In this document: positions 17,501-25,440 of the stretch, one piece after another
Layout: the number at the start of each line of letters is the position of its first letter
Numbering within the stretch: position 1 is the first letter of the stretch
Origin: Lichenicola sp964247755
Lineage (GTDB): Bacteria > Pseudomonadota > Alphaproteobacteria > Acetobacterales > Acetobacteraceae
Direction: 5' to 3'
Length of the DNA: 46,343 bases
NCBI GenBank assembly: GCA_964247755.1
Contig: CAXTVX010000023.1
Location: 1-46,343 of the forward strand
The notes under the pieces: generated by a model
Databases searched by the model: none
Seen by the model: the letters and a program-made list of their open reading frames with translations, nothing else
Told to the model about the DNA's origin: nothing
Program-made: the position numbers and the translations under genes

Positions 17501-18004
17501 GACCAGATCGTGCTGGAGCGGCTGCGCCGCGTGCTGGTCGGCATGGGCACCAACCGCGAACGGAGCTCGGAAGAAACGCCGCAGGAGCTGCTGGACGGGC
17601 CGAAGGTGGTGCTGATGAACCATTATTCCGCGTCCGATGGTGACATCTTCCCTTACTATTTCCGCAAGTACGGGCTGGGCAAGCTCATCGGCACACGCAC
17701 CTGGGGCGGCGTGCGCGGCATACGCGGCAACTGGAGCATGCTCGACGGCGGCTCGATCACCGTGCCGGAGCACAGCCTGTACGGCACCGACGGCCAATGG
17801 ATCATCGAGAACCACGGCGTCGATCCCGACATCGAGGTCGAGGACGTGCCGGGCGAGTTCCTGACCGACCACGACATCCAGCTCGAGACCGGGGTGAAGA
17901 CGCTGCTGGCCGAGCTGGCGCAGACGCCGCATCGGGTAGCGCCGCCGCCGCCGCTGCTGCCGGCCTATCCGCCGGAAGGAAACGTGCCGCCGGCCAGCCA
18001 CTGA
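14600..18004 (+). CDS. Exported tricorn-like S41 peptidase
   Basis: A 1134-residue tricorn-type protease. A signal peptide (about 1-31) is followed by two beta-propeller regions rich in WD40/PD40-like repeats (for example YSPDGKWIAYTA, WSPDGRTLAYTT, FSPDGKWLAYST, FSPDGKYLLFVS), a Pro/Ala-rich linker (about 570-625), the C1 helical domain, a PDZ domain (GVREGDYLLAVDGEEL) and the S41 core. By family comparison the active site is S788-H789 in GNSHTY, nucleophile S1012 in YSASDGDIF, and E1070 in IIENHGVDPDIEV. Tricorn cleaves oligopeptides into small peptides; this one is probably periplasmic. AAGGAG lies at 14584-14589. It faces the S9 peptidase gene with a 13-bp gap. Confidence 0.93.
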   Translation: MAETTWSRAALAIGLLAATALSLPAGAARAAAPTLMRFPNAHGDRIVFVAHGNLWTVPREGGTALRLTADPGQDVMPRYSPDGKWIAYTATTQGNQDIYVIPAGGGEARRLTFHSDVVARAPTRWGPDNMVVTWTPDSKNIVFMSRRMNWNPSVHRLFQVPVAGGLPMLLPLDRGGLMTFGPDDHTIAYTRIFRDFRTWKRYDGGRAPDIYTYDFTTKALTRITDWKGNDTAPMWVGRRIYFLSDRDGHRRGNIWVYDLDTKQFRQVTHFTDYDVDFPSYGVGDGGAAGGTITFQQGGHLWAITLPDEALHQVNADVPDDGTRTTTRWAKVAGMIRATDTAQRVDYALSPNGGRAAFSARGDIVTVPAEHGAIRNLSRTSNADEDHPSWSPDGRTLAYTTDGSGEQEVAIRPALGGPETLLTRFPTGFYYTPVWAPDGRTLAVPDGNHSLWLVTTDAAEPRRVAQDQEREIHDPSFSPDGKWLAYSTVRNHQQREIHLYEIAGSRDTIVSASTASDSDPVFSPDGKYLLFVSNRHELPTFSDSEFNVATLKSSGLYMATLAATTPSPFAPQSDESMPAPKPDQPAQASLPGHDAHGANAPPPAPGVSAPVHVDLDGLMGRAVPVPVPPADIDAVDMRGGRIFYQTESPSLIEGNLPGEHPAMHVFDMAARKDEVVVEGNDNYALSADGNRVLYRLGHAWHVADAKPGHGNDHALALDELRARVEPRQEWAEMFENAWRLERDLFFNSAMNGDNWRAVHDSYARLLPLLGSREDLTYLIGEMQGELGNSHTYVTTGGDEDRTEPVTTPLLGIDYALDAASGRYRFAKIYPGDNSRAEYRSPLTEPGVGVREGDYLLAVDGEELRAPTNPYSLFVGLSGPVTLTVSSQATGGRRDVTVQPLVNELHVREQYWIDHNRDKVDRLSGGRIGYVYLSDMESLGMEQFIRQFYAQLSKQALIVDDRWNNGGFIDQIVLERLRRVLVGMGTNRERSSEETPQELLDGPKVVLMNHYSASDGDIFPYYFRKYGLGKLIGTRTWGGVRGIRGNWSMLDGGSITVPEHSLYGTDGQWIIENHGVDPDIEVEDVPGEFLTDHDIQLETGVKTLLAELAQTPHRVAPPPPLLPAYPPEGNVPPASH

Positions 18005-18017
18005 CCCGCGAGCGGCG

Positions 18018-20000
18018 TCACGGTCCCAGATACTTCGCGAACCAGGCCAGGGTGCGGCGGCGCGCGTCCGCCTCATCCTTGGGGTCGCGCAGGCCGTGGC
18101 CCTGGCCGGCATAGACCACGAACTCGGTCGGCACGCCCAGCGTGTGCAGGGCATGGTAGAACTCCTGGGTCTGCGGCATCGGGCACTCGACGTCGGCGTC
18201 GCCGACGAACTCGAAGGTCGGCGTCCGCACCTGCCGGATGAAGGAGATCGGCGAGGACTTCGCGTAGATTGCCGGGTCGTCGTACACCGACGCGCCGAAG
18301 AACGGGATCATCCACTGGTCGATGCCGTTCTCGCCGTAATAGCTTTGCCAGTCGGAGATGCCGGCGCCGGCCACCGCGGCGCGGAAGCGGTTGGTCTGGG
18401 TCACCGTCCACATCGTCATGTAGCCGCCATAACTGTACCCGGTCAGGCCGAGACGGTGGTCGTCCACCGGCACCGTGCGCTCCACCGCATCGATGCCGGT
18501 CAGGACGTCGCGCAGGTCGCCGTGGCCGAAGTCGCGCACGTTGGCGGCGGTGAACGTCTCGCCCTGGCCGAACGAGCCGCGCGGGTTGGGCAGGAACACC
18601 CGGTAGCCGGCCTGGAGCAGGAACAGCTCCTCGCCGCGCGCGGTCAGGTAGTCGGGAATGTTCGCCGCCGACGGGCCGCCATGCACCGACACGATCATCG
18701 GCCCCTTGGCGCCGTTCACGTCGTTCGACACGCCGCTGGGCGTCAGCAGCCAGCCCTGCACGTCGAACTGGTCGTCGCGCCAGGTGAGGCTGCGCGCGGT
18801 GGCCGGCACGGTCTGCCCCGCGTTGGCACGGGTGAGGTCGTGCCATCCGCCGTCGCCGTGGACCTCCAGCTCCGGCGCCCGGGTGAAGCCCTGGTGGATC
18901 GCCGCCATGGTGCTGCCGCCGCAGGATACGCCGTGATGGCCGCGCTGCGTCGACAGGGTTTCCTCGCCCGACCACAGGACGCGTTGCGCGTCCGCTCCGC
19001 CCAGCGCCAGCACCTCGGCGTCCGGACCGGCCAGTGCGGTCGCGGTCAGCCCATCGCCGCAGGACCAGGTGAGTGCCGTGACGCTGCCGCGGATGTTCGG
19101 CACCAGGTTCTGCAGCACCGGCGGGTGTGCCGCCGACGTGTCCAGCGCCAGACGGAACGCGTCGCCGCCGGTGGAGCCGAAATCGCTCATGATGCCGCCG
19201 ATGAAGGCGAGCGTGCGTCCGTCCGGCGACACCACCGGATCGGCCAGCTGCTCGCGCTGCGGCGGAGTGTAGAGCACCTCCGCCTGCCCGGCCTCGATCC
19301 GGTACAGCTTCGCCACCCACCAGTTGTTGTCGCCATTGCCGTGCGCGGCGGTGGCGATGAAGCGGGCATGGCCCGGCTGAGCCGGATCGGCCCGCCAGTC
19401 GTACTCGTAGACGTAAAGGTCGGCCGGCGACTCGTCGTGCAGCGCAGCGTTGCGGATCGTGGCGATGCGCTGCTCGTCCTCGCTGACGCCGATCTCGCCG
19501 GTCAGTTTCGCAGCCGCCTGGGTGGCGCCGGGCTCCTTGTGCGCGCCCGCGGTCGCCAGTACCGCGAGCGTGCCGTCCGGCCCGTAGCGCAGGCCCTGCA
19601 GCGTGCCGTCGAACTCCAGCAGCCGGACGAGCCCGCTGCCGTCCGCCTGCGCCGCATAGACGAAGCGGTGTGCCGCCTTCGGCTGCCTGAGCACGAAGGC
19701 GAGGTGGCGGCTGTCCGGCGACCAGGCCAGCGACGAGGGGACGCAGGCCGGCCCCTGGCAGGGCAGCCGCACGGTGATCGCCTGGCCCTGGCCGGACGCG
19801 GGCCGGAGCACGATCGCCACCGTCGGGTCGACGCCCTCGTCGGCCGGCTGGTCGGCCTCGAGCGTCGCCACCCGGCTGCCGTCCGGCGACACCGCCGCCT
19901 GGATGAACAGGTGCAGCGGCCGCGGCGCCGCGAAGGCGGTCCCGGCGAGGAGGGACAACAGCAGGGACAGGCGGGCGGCAGCGATCATGCGGCGCACCAT
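18018..20000 (-). CDS. Exported prolyl oligopeptidase family (S9) peptidase
   Basis: A 660-residue serine peptidase of family S9 with a signal peptide (about 1-24). The first half is a seven-bladed beta-propeller with PD40-type repeats (VSPDGSRVATLE, WSPDSRHLAFVL, VSPDGRTLAFIG). The catalytic alpha/beta domain spans about 390-660: nucleophile S523 in GYSYGGYM, acid in FVGDADVECP, and His in GQGHGLRDP. VHGGPSAANI forms the oxyanion side. This domain order fits dipeptidyl/acylaminoacyl peptidases that cut short peptides. It lies 31 bp downstream of xylH on the same strand, so it may be read from the xyl transcript, and it converges on the tricorn-like gene. Confidence 0.92.
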   Translation of the reverse strand: MVRRMIAAARLSLLLSLLAGTAFAAPRPLHLFIQAAVSPDGSRVATLEADQPADEGVDPTVAIVLRPASGQGQAITVRLPCQGPACVPSSLAWSPDSRHLAFVLRQPKAAHRFVYAAQADGSGLVRLLEFDGTLQGLRYGPDGTLAVLATAGAHKEPGATQAAAKLTGEIGVSEDEQRIATIRNAALHDESPADLYVYEYDWRADPAQPGHARFIATAAHGNGDNNWWVAKLYRIEAGQAEVLYTPPQREQLADPVVSPDGRTLAFIGGIMSDFGSTGGDAFRLALDTSAAHPPVLQNLVPNIRGSVTALTWSCGDGLTATALAGPDAEVLALGGADAQRVLWSGEETLSTQRGHHGVSCGGSTMAAIHQGFTRAPELEVHGDGGWHDLTRANAGQTVPATARSLTWRDDQFDVQGWLLTPSGVSNDVNGAKGPMIVSVHGGPSAANIPDYLTARGEELFLLQAGYRVFLPNPRGSFGQGETFTAANVRDFGHGDLRDVLTGIDAVERTVPVDDHRLGLTGYSYGGYMTMWTVTQTNRFRAAVAGAGISDWQSYYGENGIDQWMIPFFGASVYDDPAIYAKSSPISFIRQVRTPTFEFVGDADVECPMPQTQEFYHALHTLGVPTEFVVYAGQGHGLRDPKDEADARRRTLAWFAKYLGP

Positions 20001-20031
20001 GCCGCCTGACCGCCTGCCGGTCGAGAGGCGC

Positions 20032-21243
20032 TCAGCGCTTGGTGCTGGTCGCCACGTCGAGCCACACCGCCAGCAGCAGGATCAGGCCCTTCACGATCAT
20101 CTGCCAGAAGGTGTCGACGCCCAGCATCGACATGCCGTTGTCCAGCGTGGCGATGATCAGCGCGCCGATCAGCGCCCCGAACACGGTACCGGCGCCGCCG
20201 CGCATGGAGGTGCCGCCGATGATGCAGGCGGCGATCGCGTCCAGCTCCTGCCCGGTGCCGGCAGACGGCGAGCCGGCCGCCAGGCGCGCGGTAGTGGCGA
20301 TGCCGGCCAGTGCCGCCATGGCACCCATCAGCGCGAACACCAGCAGCTTGACCATCTGCACGTTGACGCCGGACAGCCGGGTGGCCTCCAGGTTGCCGCC
20401 CACCGCGTAGATGCGGCGGCCGAACACGGTGCGCCTGGCCATCACCGTGAACACGCCCAGCAGCACCAGCACGATCAGCACCGGCAGCGGCGTGCCGCGA
20501 TACGCGTTCAGGATGCCGAAGAAGCCCGCGATCACCGCCGCGGCGATCGCGAGCTTGCCCAGGTCGACGCCGAGCGGCGGCACAGTCAGGCCATACTCCG
20601 CACGCTTGGTGCGGCTGCGCATGGCGGTGAAGGCCAACACCGCGAACACCAGCACGCCGAGGCCGTAGCCGGCGATGTTCGGCAGGTAGCTCTGGCTCAC
20701 CGAGATCAGCGCGCTCGACACCGGGGCGATGGTGACGCCGCCGGTCACCCCCAGCACCACGCCGCGGAACGCCAGGAACCCGGCCAGGGTGACGATGAAG
20801 GAGGGCACGCGTAGGAACGCGACCCAGTAGCCGTTGAACGCGCCCACCAGCGCGCCCAGCAGCATCACCAGGGGTATGTTGACGAACAGCGGCAGGTGGT
20901 AGGTCACGTCGAAGATCGCGGCCAGGCCGCCGGTCAGCCCGAGCAGGGATCCGACCGACAGGTCGATCTCGCCGGAGATGATGACGAACACCATTCCCGA
21001 CGCCACCATGCCGTTGATCGCCATCTGGCGGAGCAGGTTCGACAGGTTACGCGCGGTGAGGAAGTCGCCCTGGGTCAGCTCGGTGAACAGCGCCCAGATG
21101 ATCGCGATCGCGACCACCAGGGCCAGGATCTTGTAGCGCGCGAAGGCGCCCTTGAAATGCTCGAGCTTGAGGGTGCGTCGCCGCTCCGTCTGGGCGGCCA
21201 TGACGGCTTCCGGGCCGGGAGCGATGGACGTGGTCTCGGTCAT
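20032..21243 (-). CDS. xylH: D-xylose ABC transporter permease
   Basis: A 403-residue sugar ABC permease of the XylH/RbsC family with about ten membrane segments. Family blocks are present: NLSNLLRQMAINGMVASGMVFVIISGEIDLSVGS (key segment), the permease loop GIATTARLAAGSPSAGTGQELDAIAACIIGG (key segment) and GAGTVFGALIGALIIATLDNGM. The long cytoplasmic loop ARRTVFGRRIYAVGGN contacts the ATPase. ATG 21243 is preferred; a GTG at 21258 touches the xylG stop. It is the third gene of the xylFGH operon. Ribose or other pentose permeases are close relatives; xylose is assigned because of xylA next door. Confidence 0.92.
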   Translation of the reverse strand: MTETTSIAPGPEAVMAAQTERRRTLKLEHFKGAFARYKILALVVAIAIIWALFTELTQGDFLTARNLSNLLRQMAINGMVASGMVFVIISGEIDLSVGSLLGLTGGLAAIFDVTYHLPLFVNIPLVMLLGALVGAFNGYWVAFLRVPSFIVTLAGFLAFRGVVLGVTGGVTIAPVSSALISVSQSYLPNIAGYGLGVLVFAVLAFTAMRSRTKRAEYGLTVPPLGVDLGKLAIAAAVIAGFFGILNAYRGTPLPVLIVLVLLGVFTVMARRTVFGRRIYAVGGNLEATRLSGVNVQMVKLLVFALMGAMAALAGIATTARLAAGSPSAGTGQELDAIAACIIGGTSMRGGAGTVFGALIGALIIATLDNGMSMLGVDTFWQMIVKGLILLLAVWLDVATSTKR

Positions 21244-21259
21244 GATCGGGCTTCCCACC

Positions 21260-22798
21260 TCAGGCGGCGTGGCGGAGCGGCGTGATCGCCGCCGTCAGGA
21301 TCCGCTCCTGGGTCAAGGTGTCGTCGTTGATGAAGTCGCCGCGCAGCTCGCCCTCGCCGATCACCAGCACCCGGTCGCTGATGCCCATCACCTCGGGCAG
21401 CTCCGACGAGACCATGATGATCGACATGCCGTCGCGGACCAGGGCGAACATCAGCTTGTAGATCTCATACTTGGCGCCGACGTCGACGCCGCGCGTCGGC
21501 TCGTCGAGGATCAGCACCCGTGGACGGGGCTCCAGCATCTTGGAGATCACCGCCTTCTGCTGGTTGCCGCCGGACAGGTTGGAGATCGGCAGCACCGGGC
21601 TCGCGGTCTTGATCCGCAACCGCTTGATCGCCTCGCCGATGGTGGAGAACTCCCGGTGCTCGTCGATCAGCCCGTAGCCGGTGAACTGGTCCAGCACCGA
21701 CAGGGTGATGTTGTAGCCGACGCCGAGCCCCGGCACGATGCCATGCGCCTTGCGGTCCTCCGGCACCATGCACAAGCCCTGGCGCACCGCCTCCTGCGGG
21801 GTGCGTACATGGATGCGCTTGCCGTCGAGCCGGACCTCGCCGGAATGCGGCCCGCGATAGGCGCCGAACAGCGCGCTGACCATCTCGGTGCGGCCGGCGC
21901 CGACCAGGCCGGCGACGCCCAGGATCTCGCCTTTCCGCAACGAGAACGACACGTTGTCGACCCGCCTGCGCTCCCGGTTCTCCGGGTCGAGGCAGGTGAT
22001 GCCGATCGCCTCGAACACCACCTCGCCGATCGGGTGCTCCTCGCGCGGGAACAGGTTGCTCATGTCGCGGCCCACCATCATGCGGATAATGTCGCCGGTG
22101 GTCATGTCGCGCATCGGCGCGTCGCCGATGTAGCGGCCGTCGCGGATCACCGTGACGGTGTCGGCGATCTCCTCGATCTCCTCCAGCTTGTGCGAGATGT
22201 AGACGCAGGCGGTGCCGCGCGCCTTGAGGTCCCGGACCAGGCGGAGCAGGATCGCGGTTTCCGACTTGGTCAGCGACGAGGTCGGCTCGTCCAGGATCAG
22301 CAGGCGGGCGTTCTTGCTCAGCGCCTTGGCGATCTCGATCAGCTGCTGCTCGCCGCCGGCATAGTTCGACACCGGCATCGCCGCGTTGATGTGGCCCATG
22401 CGCAGGCCGGCCAGCAGCTTCGACGCGTCGATCACCATGCGGTCGAAGTCGATCAGCCCGCCACGCGCACGCGGCTCCCGGCCGAGGAAGATGTTCTCCG
22501 CCACCGAAAGCTGCGGGATCAGCATCAGCTCCTGGTGGATGATGACGATGCCGACATCCTCGCTTTCGCGGATGGAGCCGCAGCGCAACTCCCGCCCTTC
22601 CCACAGGATGGTGCCGCCCCAGGTGCCGTACGGATACACCGCCGACAGCACCTTCATCATCGTCGACTTGCCAGCACCGTTCTCGCCGCACAGGCCGACG
22701 CATTCGCCCGGCCGGACGCGCAGGTCGATGCCGTCCAGCGCCTTGACGCCGGAGAAGTCCTTGGTGATGCCCCGCATCTCCAGCAGGTACTCGGACAT
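21260..22798 (-). CDS. xylG: D-xylose ABC transporter ATPase
   Basis: A 512-residue double ABC ATPase of the sugar type. The first half has Walker A GENGAGKST at 38-46, signature YAGGEQQLIEIAKAL and Walker B LLILDEPTSSL. The second half has the degenerate Walker A GLVGAGRTE usual in this family, signature LSGGNQQKAVISKML and Walker B VLILDEPTRGVDVG. HQELMLIPQLSVAENIFLGRE and PEDRKAHGIVPGL are XylG/RbsA-class markers. It lies between xylF and xylH on the minus strand. The 92-bp gap to xylF holds a strong hairpin, which can lower its expression relative to the binding protein. Confidence 0.94.
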   Translation of the reverse strand: MSEYLLEMRGITKDFSGVKALDGIDLRVRPGECVGLCGENGAGKSTMMKVLSAVYPYGTWGGTILWEGRELRCGSIRESEDVGIVIIHQELMLIPQLSVAENIFLGREPRARGGLIDFDRMVIDASKLLAGLRMGHINAAMPVSNYAGGEQQLIEIAKALSKNARLLILDEPTSSLTKSETAILLRLVRDLKARGTACVYISHKLEEIEEIADTVTVIRDGRYIGDAPMRDMTTGDIIRMMVGRDMSNLFPREEHPIGEVVFEAIGITCLDPENRERRRVDNVSFSLRKGEILGVAGLVGAGRTEMVSALFGAYRGPHSGEVRLDGKRIHVRTPQEAVRQGLCMVPEDRKAHGIVPGLGVGYNITLSVLDQFTGYGLIDEHREFSTIGEAIKRLRIKTASPVLPISNLSGGNQQKAVISKMLEPRPRVLILDEPTRGVDVGAKYEIYKLMFALVRDGMSIIMVSSELPEVMGISDRVLVIGEGELRGDFINDDTLTQERILTAAITPLRHAA

Positions 22799-22833
22799 CG
22801 TCCCCAACCCTTCAGCGTTCCGGATAAGCGTCG

Positions 22834-22862
22834 GGACCGGATCGCCCGAAGCGATCCGGTCC
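22834..22862 (-). terminator. 12-bp stem-loop between xylF and xylG
   Basis: GGACCGGATCGC (22834-22845) and GCGATCCGGTCC (22851-22862) pair perfectly around a five-base loop, read as TTCGG on the coding (minus) strand. No T-run follows, so it is more likely an mRNA-stabilising or partial-readthrough element than a full stop. It sits between the stop of xylF and the ATG of xylG. Confidence 0.65.
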
Positions 22863-22890
22863 ACGTTGCAGGCCAGGGGCGCGCGTGACG

Positions 22891-23943
22891 CTACTGGCCG
22901 CTGATCTGCGCCTGGGTGAAGTAGCCGTCGGTGACCAGGCGGTTGACGTTGCTCTTGGTGAGCGGGATCGGGGTCAGCAGGATGGTGTCGACGTCCTTCT
23001 GCCCGTTGTTGATCTTGCTGTTGTAGGTCGGCGTTTCGCCCTTGGCCAGCTGCACCGCCATCTTCGCCGCCGTGCTGGCGATCAGCTTCAGCGGCTTGTA
23101 GACCGTCATGGTCTGGGTGCCCTTCTCGATCCGCTGCGCGGCGGCGAGGTCGGCATCCTGGCCGGACACACCGGTCTTGCCGGCCAGCCCCTGCGCCGCC
23201 AGCGCCTGGATCGCGCCGCCGGCCAGGGCGTCGTTGGAGGCGACGATGCCCTGAATGTTGTTGTGGTTGGCGGTCAGCGCGTTCTCGGTGTCGGACAGCG
23301 CGGTGGTGGCGCTCCACTCGGGCACGAACTGCGAGCCGACCACCTTGATCTTGTTGCTGTCGATCAGCGGCTGCAGCACCTCCATCTGGCCCTGGCGCAG
23401 CAGCTTGGAGTTGTTGTCGGTGGGGGCGCCGCCCAGCAGGTAGTAGTTGCCGGTGGGGACGGCGTTCACCACGCCCTGCGCCTGCATATGGCCGACGCGG
23501 ACGTTGTCGAACGACACGTAGGCATCGATGTTGGAATCCAGGATCAACCGGTCGTAGGAGATGATCTTGATGCCGGCCTGCTTGGCCTCGTTGATGACGT
23601 TGCCGAGCACCTTGCCGTTGAACGGCACGATCACGATCACGTCCATACCGCGCGAGATCAGGTTCTCGATCTGCGCGTTCTGCCGGCTCTCGCTGGCGTC
23701 GGCGGACTGGACGTTGACGGTGGCGCCGAGCGCCTTGGCAGCGGCGATGAAGTAGTCGCGGTCATGCGCCCAGCGCTCCAGGCGCAGGTCGTCGATCGAG
23801 AAGCCGATCTTGGGATGCGCCGCGTTGGCGTGGGCCGCAGCCGGCACGAGGGCGGCCAGGCCCAGCGACAGGGCAGCGCCGGCCAGCAGGCGACGCGTGA
23901 GCCCCGAGCCGCCGAACGCGATCCGGTGGGAAAGATGCGACAC
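22891..23943 (-). CDS. xylF: D-xylose-binding periplasmic protein
   Basis: A 350-residue periplasmic sugar-binding protein that delivers substrate to XylGH. A signal peptide (about 1-40, with RR before a Leu/Ala-rich core) is followed by the two-lobed periplasmic-binding fold: KIGFSIDDLRLERW, AQIENLISRGMDVIVIVPFNG, YDRLILDSNIDAYVSFDN, GIVASNDALAGGAI and VSGQDADLAAAQRI, all XylF-type. The RLERW and YDRL blocks match the xylose rather than the ribose or galactose proteins. The start is GTG 23943, supported by GGAGGA seven to eight bases upstream. It is the first gene of the minus-strand operon, reading away from the LacI-type regulator. Confidence 0.94.
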   Translation of the reverse strand: MSHLSHRIAFGGSGLTRRLLAGAALSLGLAALVPAAAHANAAHPKIGFSIDDLRLERWAHDRDYFIAAAKALGATVNVQSADASESRQNAQIENLISRGMDVIVIVPFNGKVLGNVINEAKQAGIKIISYDRLILDSNIDAYVSFDNVRVGHMQAQGVVNAVPTGNYYLLGGAPTDNNSKLLRQGQMEVLQPLIDSNKIKVVGSQFVPEWSATTALSDTENALTANHNNIQGIVASNDALAGGAIQALAAQGLAGKTGVSGQDADLAAAQRIEKGTQTMTVYKPLKLIASTAAKMAVQLAKGETPTYNSKINNGQKDVDTILLTPIPLTKSNVNRLVTDGYFTQAQISGQ

Positions 23944-24325
23944 GAGTGATTCCTCCGTTGCGCCGGCCCTTGCCCAGGGGAGCCTGGACAGGCCGGTCGG
24001 TTGCCGCTGCCGGCGGCCGCACGGCCACCTCGTCATCGACATTGGCGCAACGAAAGCAAATTGCTGCACGTAAGGCAAGGGGAGGCTCCCGGGCCTGCGA
24101 CGCAACCCCTCGGCGCGGCGCCTTCTACCCGGACAAATGCCGCAGCCGAGAGCAAAAGATCACCGTGCCGACCGGCGTCCTGCCATGCCTAATTGTTGCG
24201 CCGCAACAAGTTGGCCGGTTCCTGGCGAGCTGGCCCGCCGACACGCGTCCGCTGCCGCACCGGTGGCAGCGTTTTTGATTGACGTGCCTCAGGAGCGGGC
24301 TCTATGTCCGGCATGGGGAGACGGC
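23944..24325. promoter_or_regulatory. Divergent xylF / regulator control region
   Basis: This 382-bp gap separates the divergent xylF and LacI-type regulator genes and is expected to carry both promoters. Three copies of GTTGCGCC are present: 23957-23964 (plus), 24044-24051 (as GGCGCAAC) and 24195-24202, the last inside a perfect palindrome. A second palindrome, AGCAA-A-TTGCT, is at 24055-24065. No coding frame with support was seen. -35/-10 elements could not be fixed with confidence. Confidence 0.55.
24193..24209. promoter_or_regulatory. 17-bp palindrome, candidate operator
   Basis: TTGTTGCG-C-CGCAACAA is a perfect inverted repeat around one base. Its position, between divergent transport genes and a LacI-type regulator, and the TTG/CAA ends fit a LacI-family operator. 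Half sites GTTGCGCC recur at 23957-23964 and, inverted, at 24044-24051. Confidence 0.6.
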
Positions 24326-25384
24326 ATGCCCAAGGTCACCGTGTTCGAGGTAGCAGCCTCCGCCGGCGTCAGCCTGGCTACGGTCGACCGGGTGCTGAAC
24401 GGGCGCAAGGGCGTCCGCCCGGTCACGGTGGAGCGGGTGCAGGCGGCGATCGGCCGGCTCGGGTTCCGTCGGGACGCGTTCGCTGCCGGGCTCGCGACGC
24501 AGCGGCGGGAACGCTACCTGTTCGTGCTGCCCGGGCGCGGCACCAACAGCTTCATGAACGCGCTGCACGACACCATCGCCGCCGCCACCGCGGTGCTGGC
24601 GGACCAGCGCGTGCTGGTGCGCACCCTGGACTACGCGGCGCTCGACGACACCGCACTCGCCGTCCTGCTGTCCTCGATCGACGGCACCGGCTGCAACGGG
24701 GTGGCGGTGGTCGCAGTGGAGTCGCCGCCGGTGCGGCACGAGATCGACCGGCTGGTCGAGAAGGGCATACCGGTCGTCACCCTGGTGTCCGACGTGTCGC
24801 CGTCCAGGCGCAGCCTGTTCCTCGGCATCGACAACAAGGCGGCCGGCCGTGTGGCCGCGTCCCTGATCGGCCGCATGACGGGCGCCCACATGACGGGAAC
24901 CCAGATGGCAGGCATCGGGCGCGGCAGCATCGGCCTGGTCGTCGGCCGGATGACGCTGCACGACCATGCCGATCGCAGGCTCGGCTTCGAGCAGGTGCTG
25001 AGGCGCGAGTTTCCCCATCTCACCCTGCTGCCGACGGTCGAAGGTCGCGACGACAGCACGGTGACCGGCCCGCTCGCGGCACGCATGCTGCGCCGGCATC
25101 CGGACCTGGTCGGGATCTACAGCGCCGGCGCCGGCAACCGCGGCATCATCGCGGCCCTTCGCGCCGATGCGCGCCAGCCTGCTCCGGTAGTGGTGGCGCA
25201 CGAGCTCACCGCGCATGCGCGCGACGCGCTGCTGTCGGGGACCTTCACCGCCGTGCTGCACCAGGACCAGGAGCAGGAGGTCGAGAACGCGATCGCGGCG
25301 CTGCGTGCCCTGGCGCGCGCCGAGGCCGCGTTCCTGCCCAGGCCGGTGCGTACCCAGATCTTCCTTCGCGACAACGTTCCCTGA
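24326..25384 (+). CDS. LacI-family transcriptional regulator of the xyl locus
   Basis: A 352-residue LacI-family regulator. The N-terminal helix-turn-helix is typical: VTVFEVAASAGVSLATVDRVLNGRKGV (about residues 4-30, key segment), followed by the hinge helix RVQAAIGRLGFRRDAFA. The rest is a periplasmic-binding-like sensor domain (YLFVLPGRGTNSFM, VVAVESPPVRHEIDRLVEKGIPVVTLVSD, LVGIYSAGAGNRGI as key segments). It most likely binds xylose or a related pentose and controls xylFGH and xylA. A short insertion, MTGAHMTGTQMAG (about 188-200), is unusual. GGGGAG at 24315-24320 supports the start. xylA follows 56 bp after the stop. Confidence 0.88.
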   Translation: MPKVTVFEVAASAGVSLATVDRVLNGRKGVRPVTVERVQAAIGRLGFRRDAFAAGLATQRRERYLFVLPGRGTNSFMNALHDTIAAATAVLADQRVLVRTLDYAALDDTALAVLLSSIDGTGCNGVAVVAVESPPVRHEIDRLVEKGIPVVTLVSDVSPSRRSLFLGIDNKAAGRVAASLIGRMTGAHMTGTQMAGIGRGSIGLVVGRMTLHDHADRRLGFEQVLRREFPHLTLLPTVEGRDDSTVTGPLAARMLRRHPDLVGIYSAGAGNRGIIAALRADARQPAPVVVAHELTAHARDALLSGTFTAVLHQDQEQEVENAIAALRALARAEAAFLPRPVRTQIFLRDNVP

Positions 25385-25440
25385 GGGCGACCGCGACCAC
25401 CTGCCCGAATACTTGCCCAACCACACTGAAAGAGCCCGTC

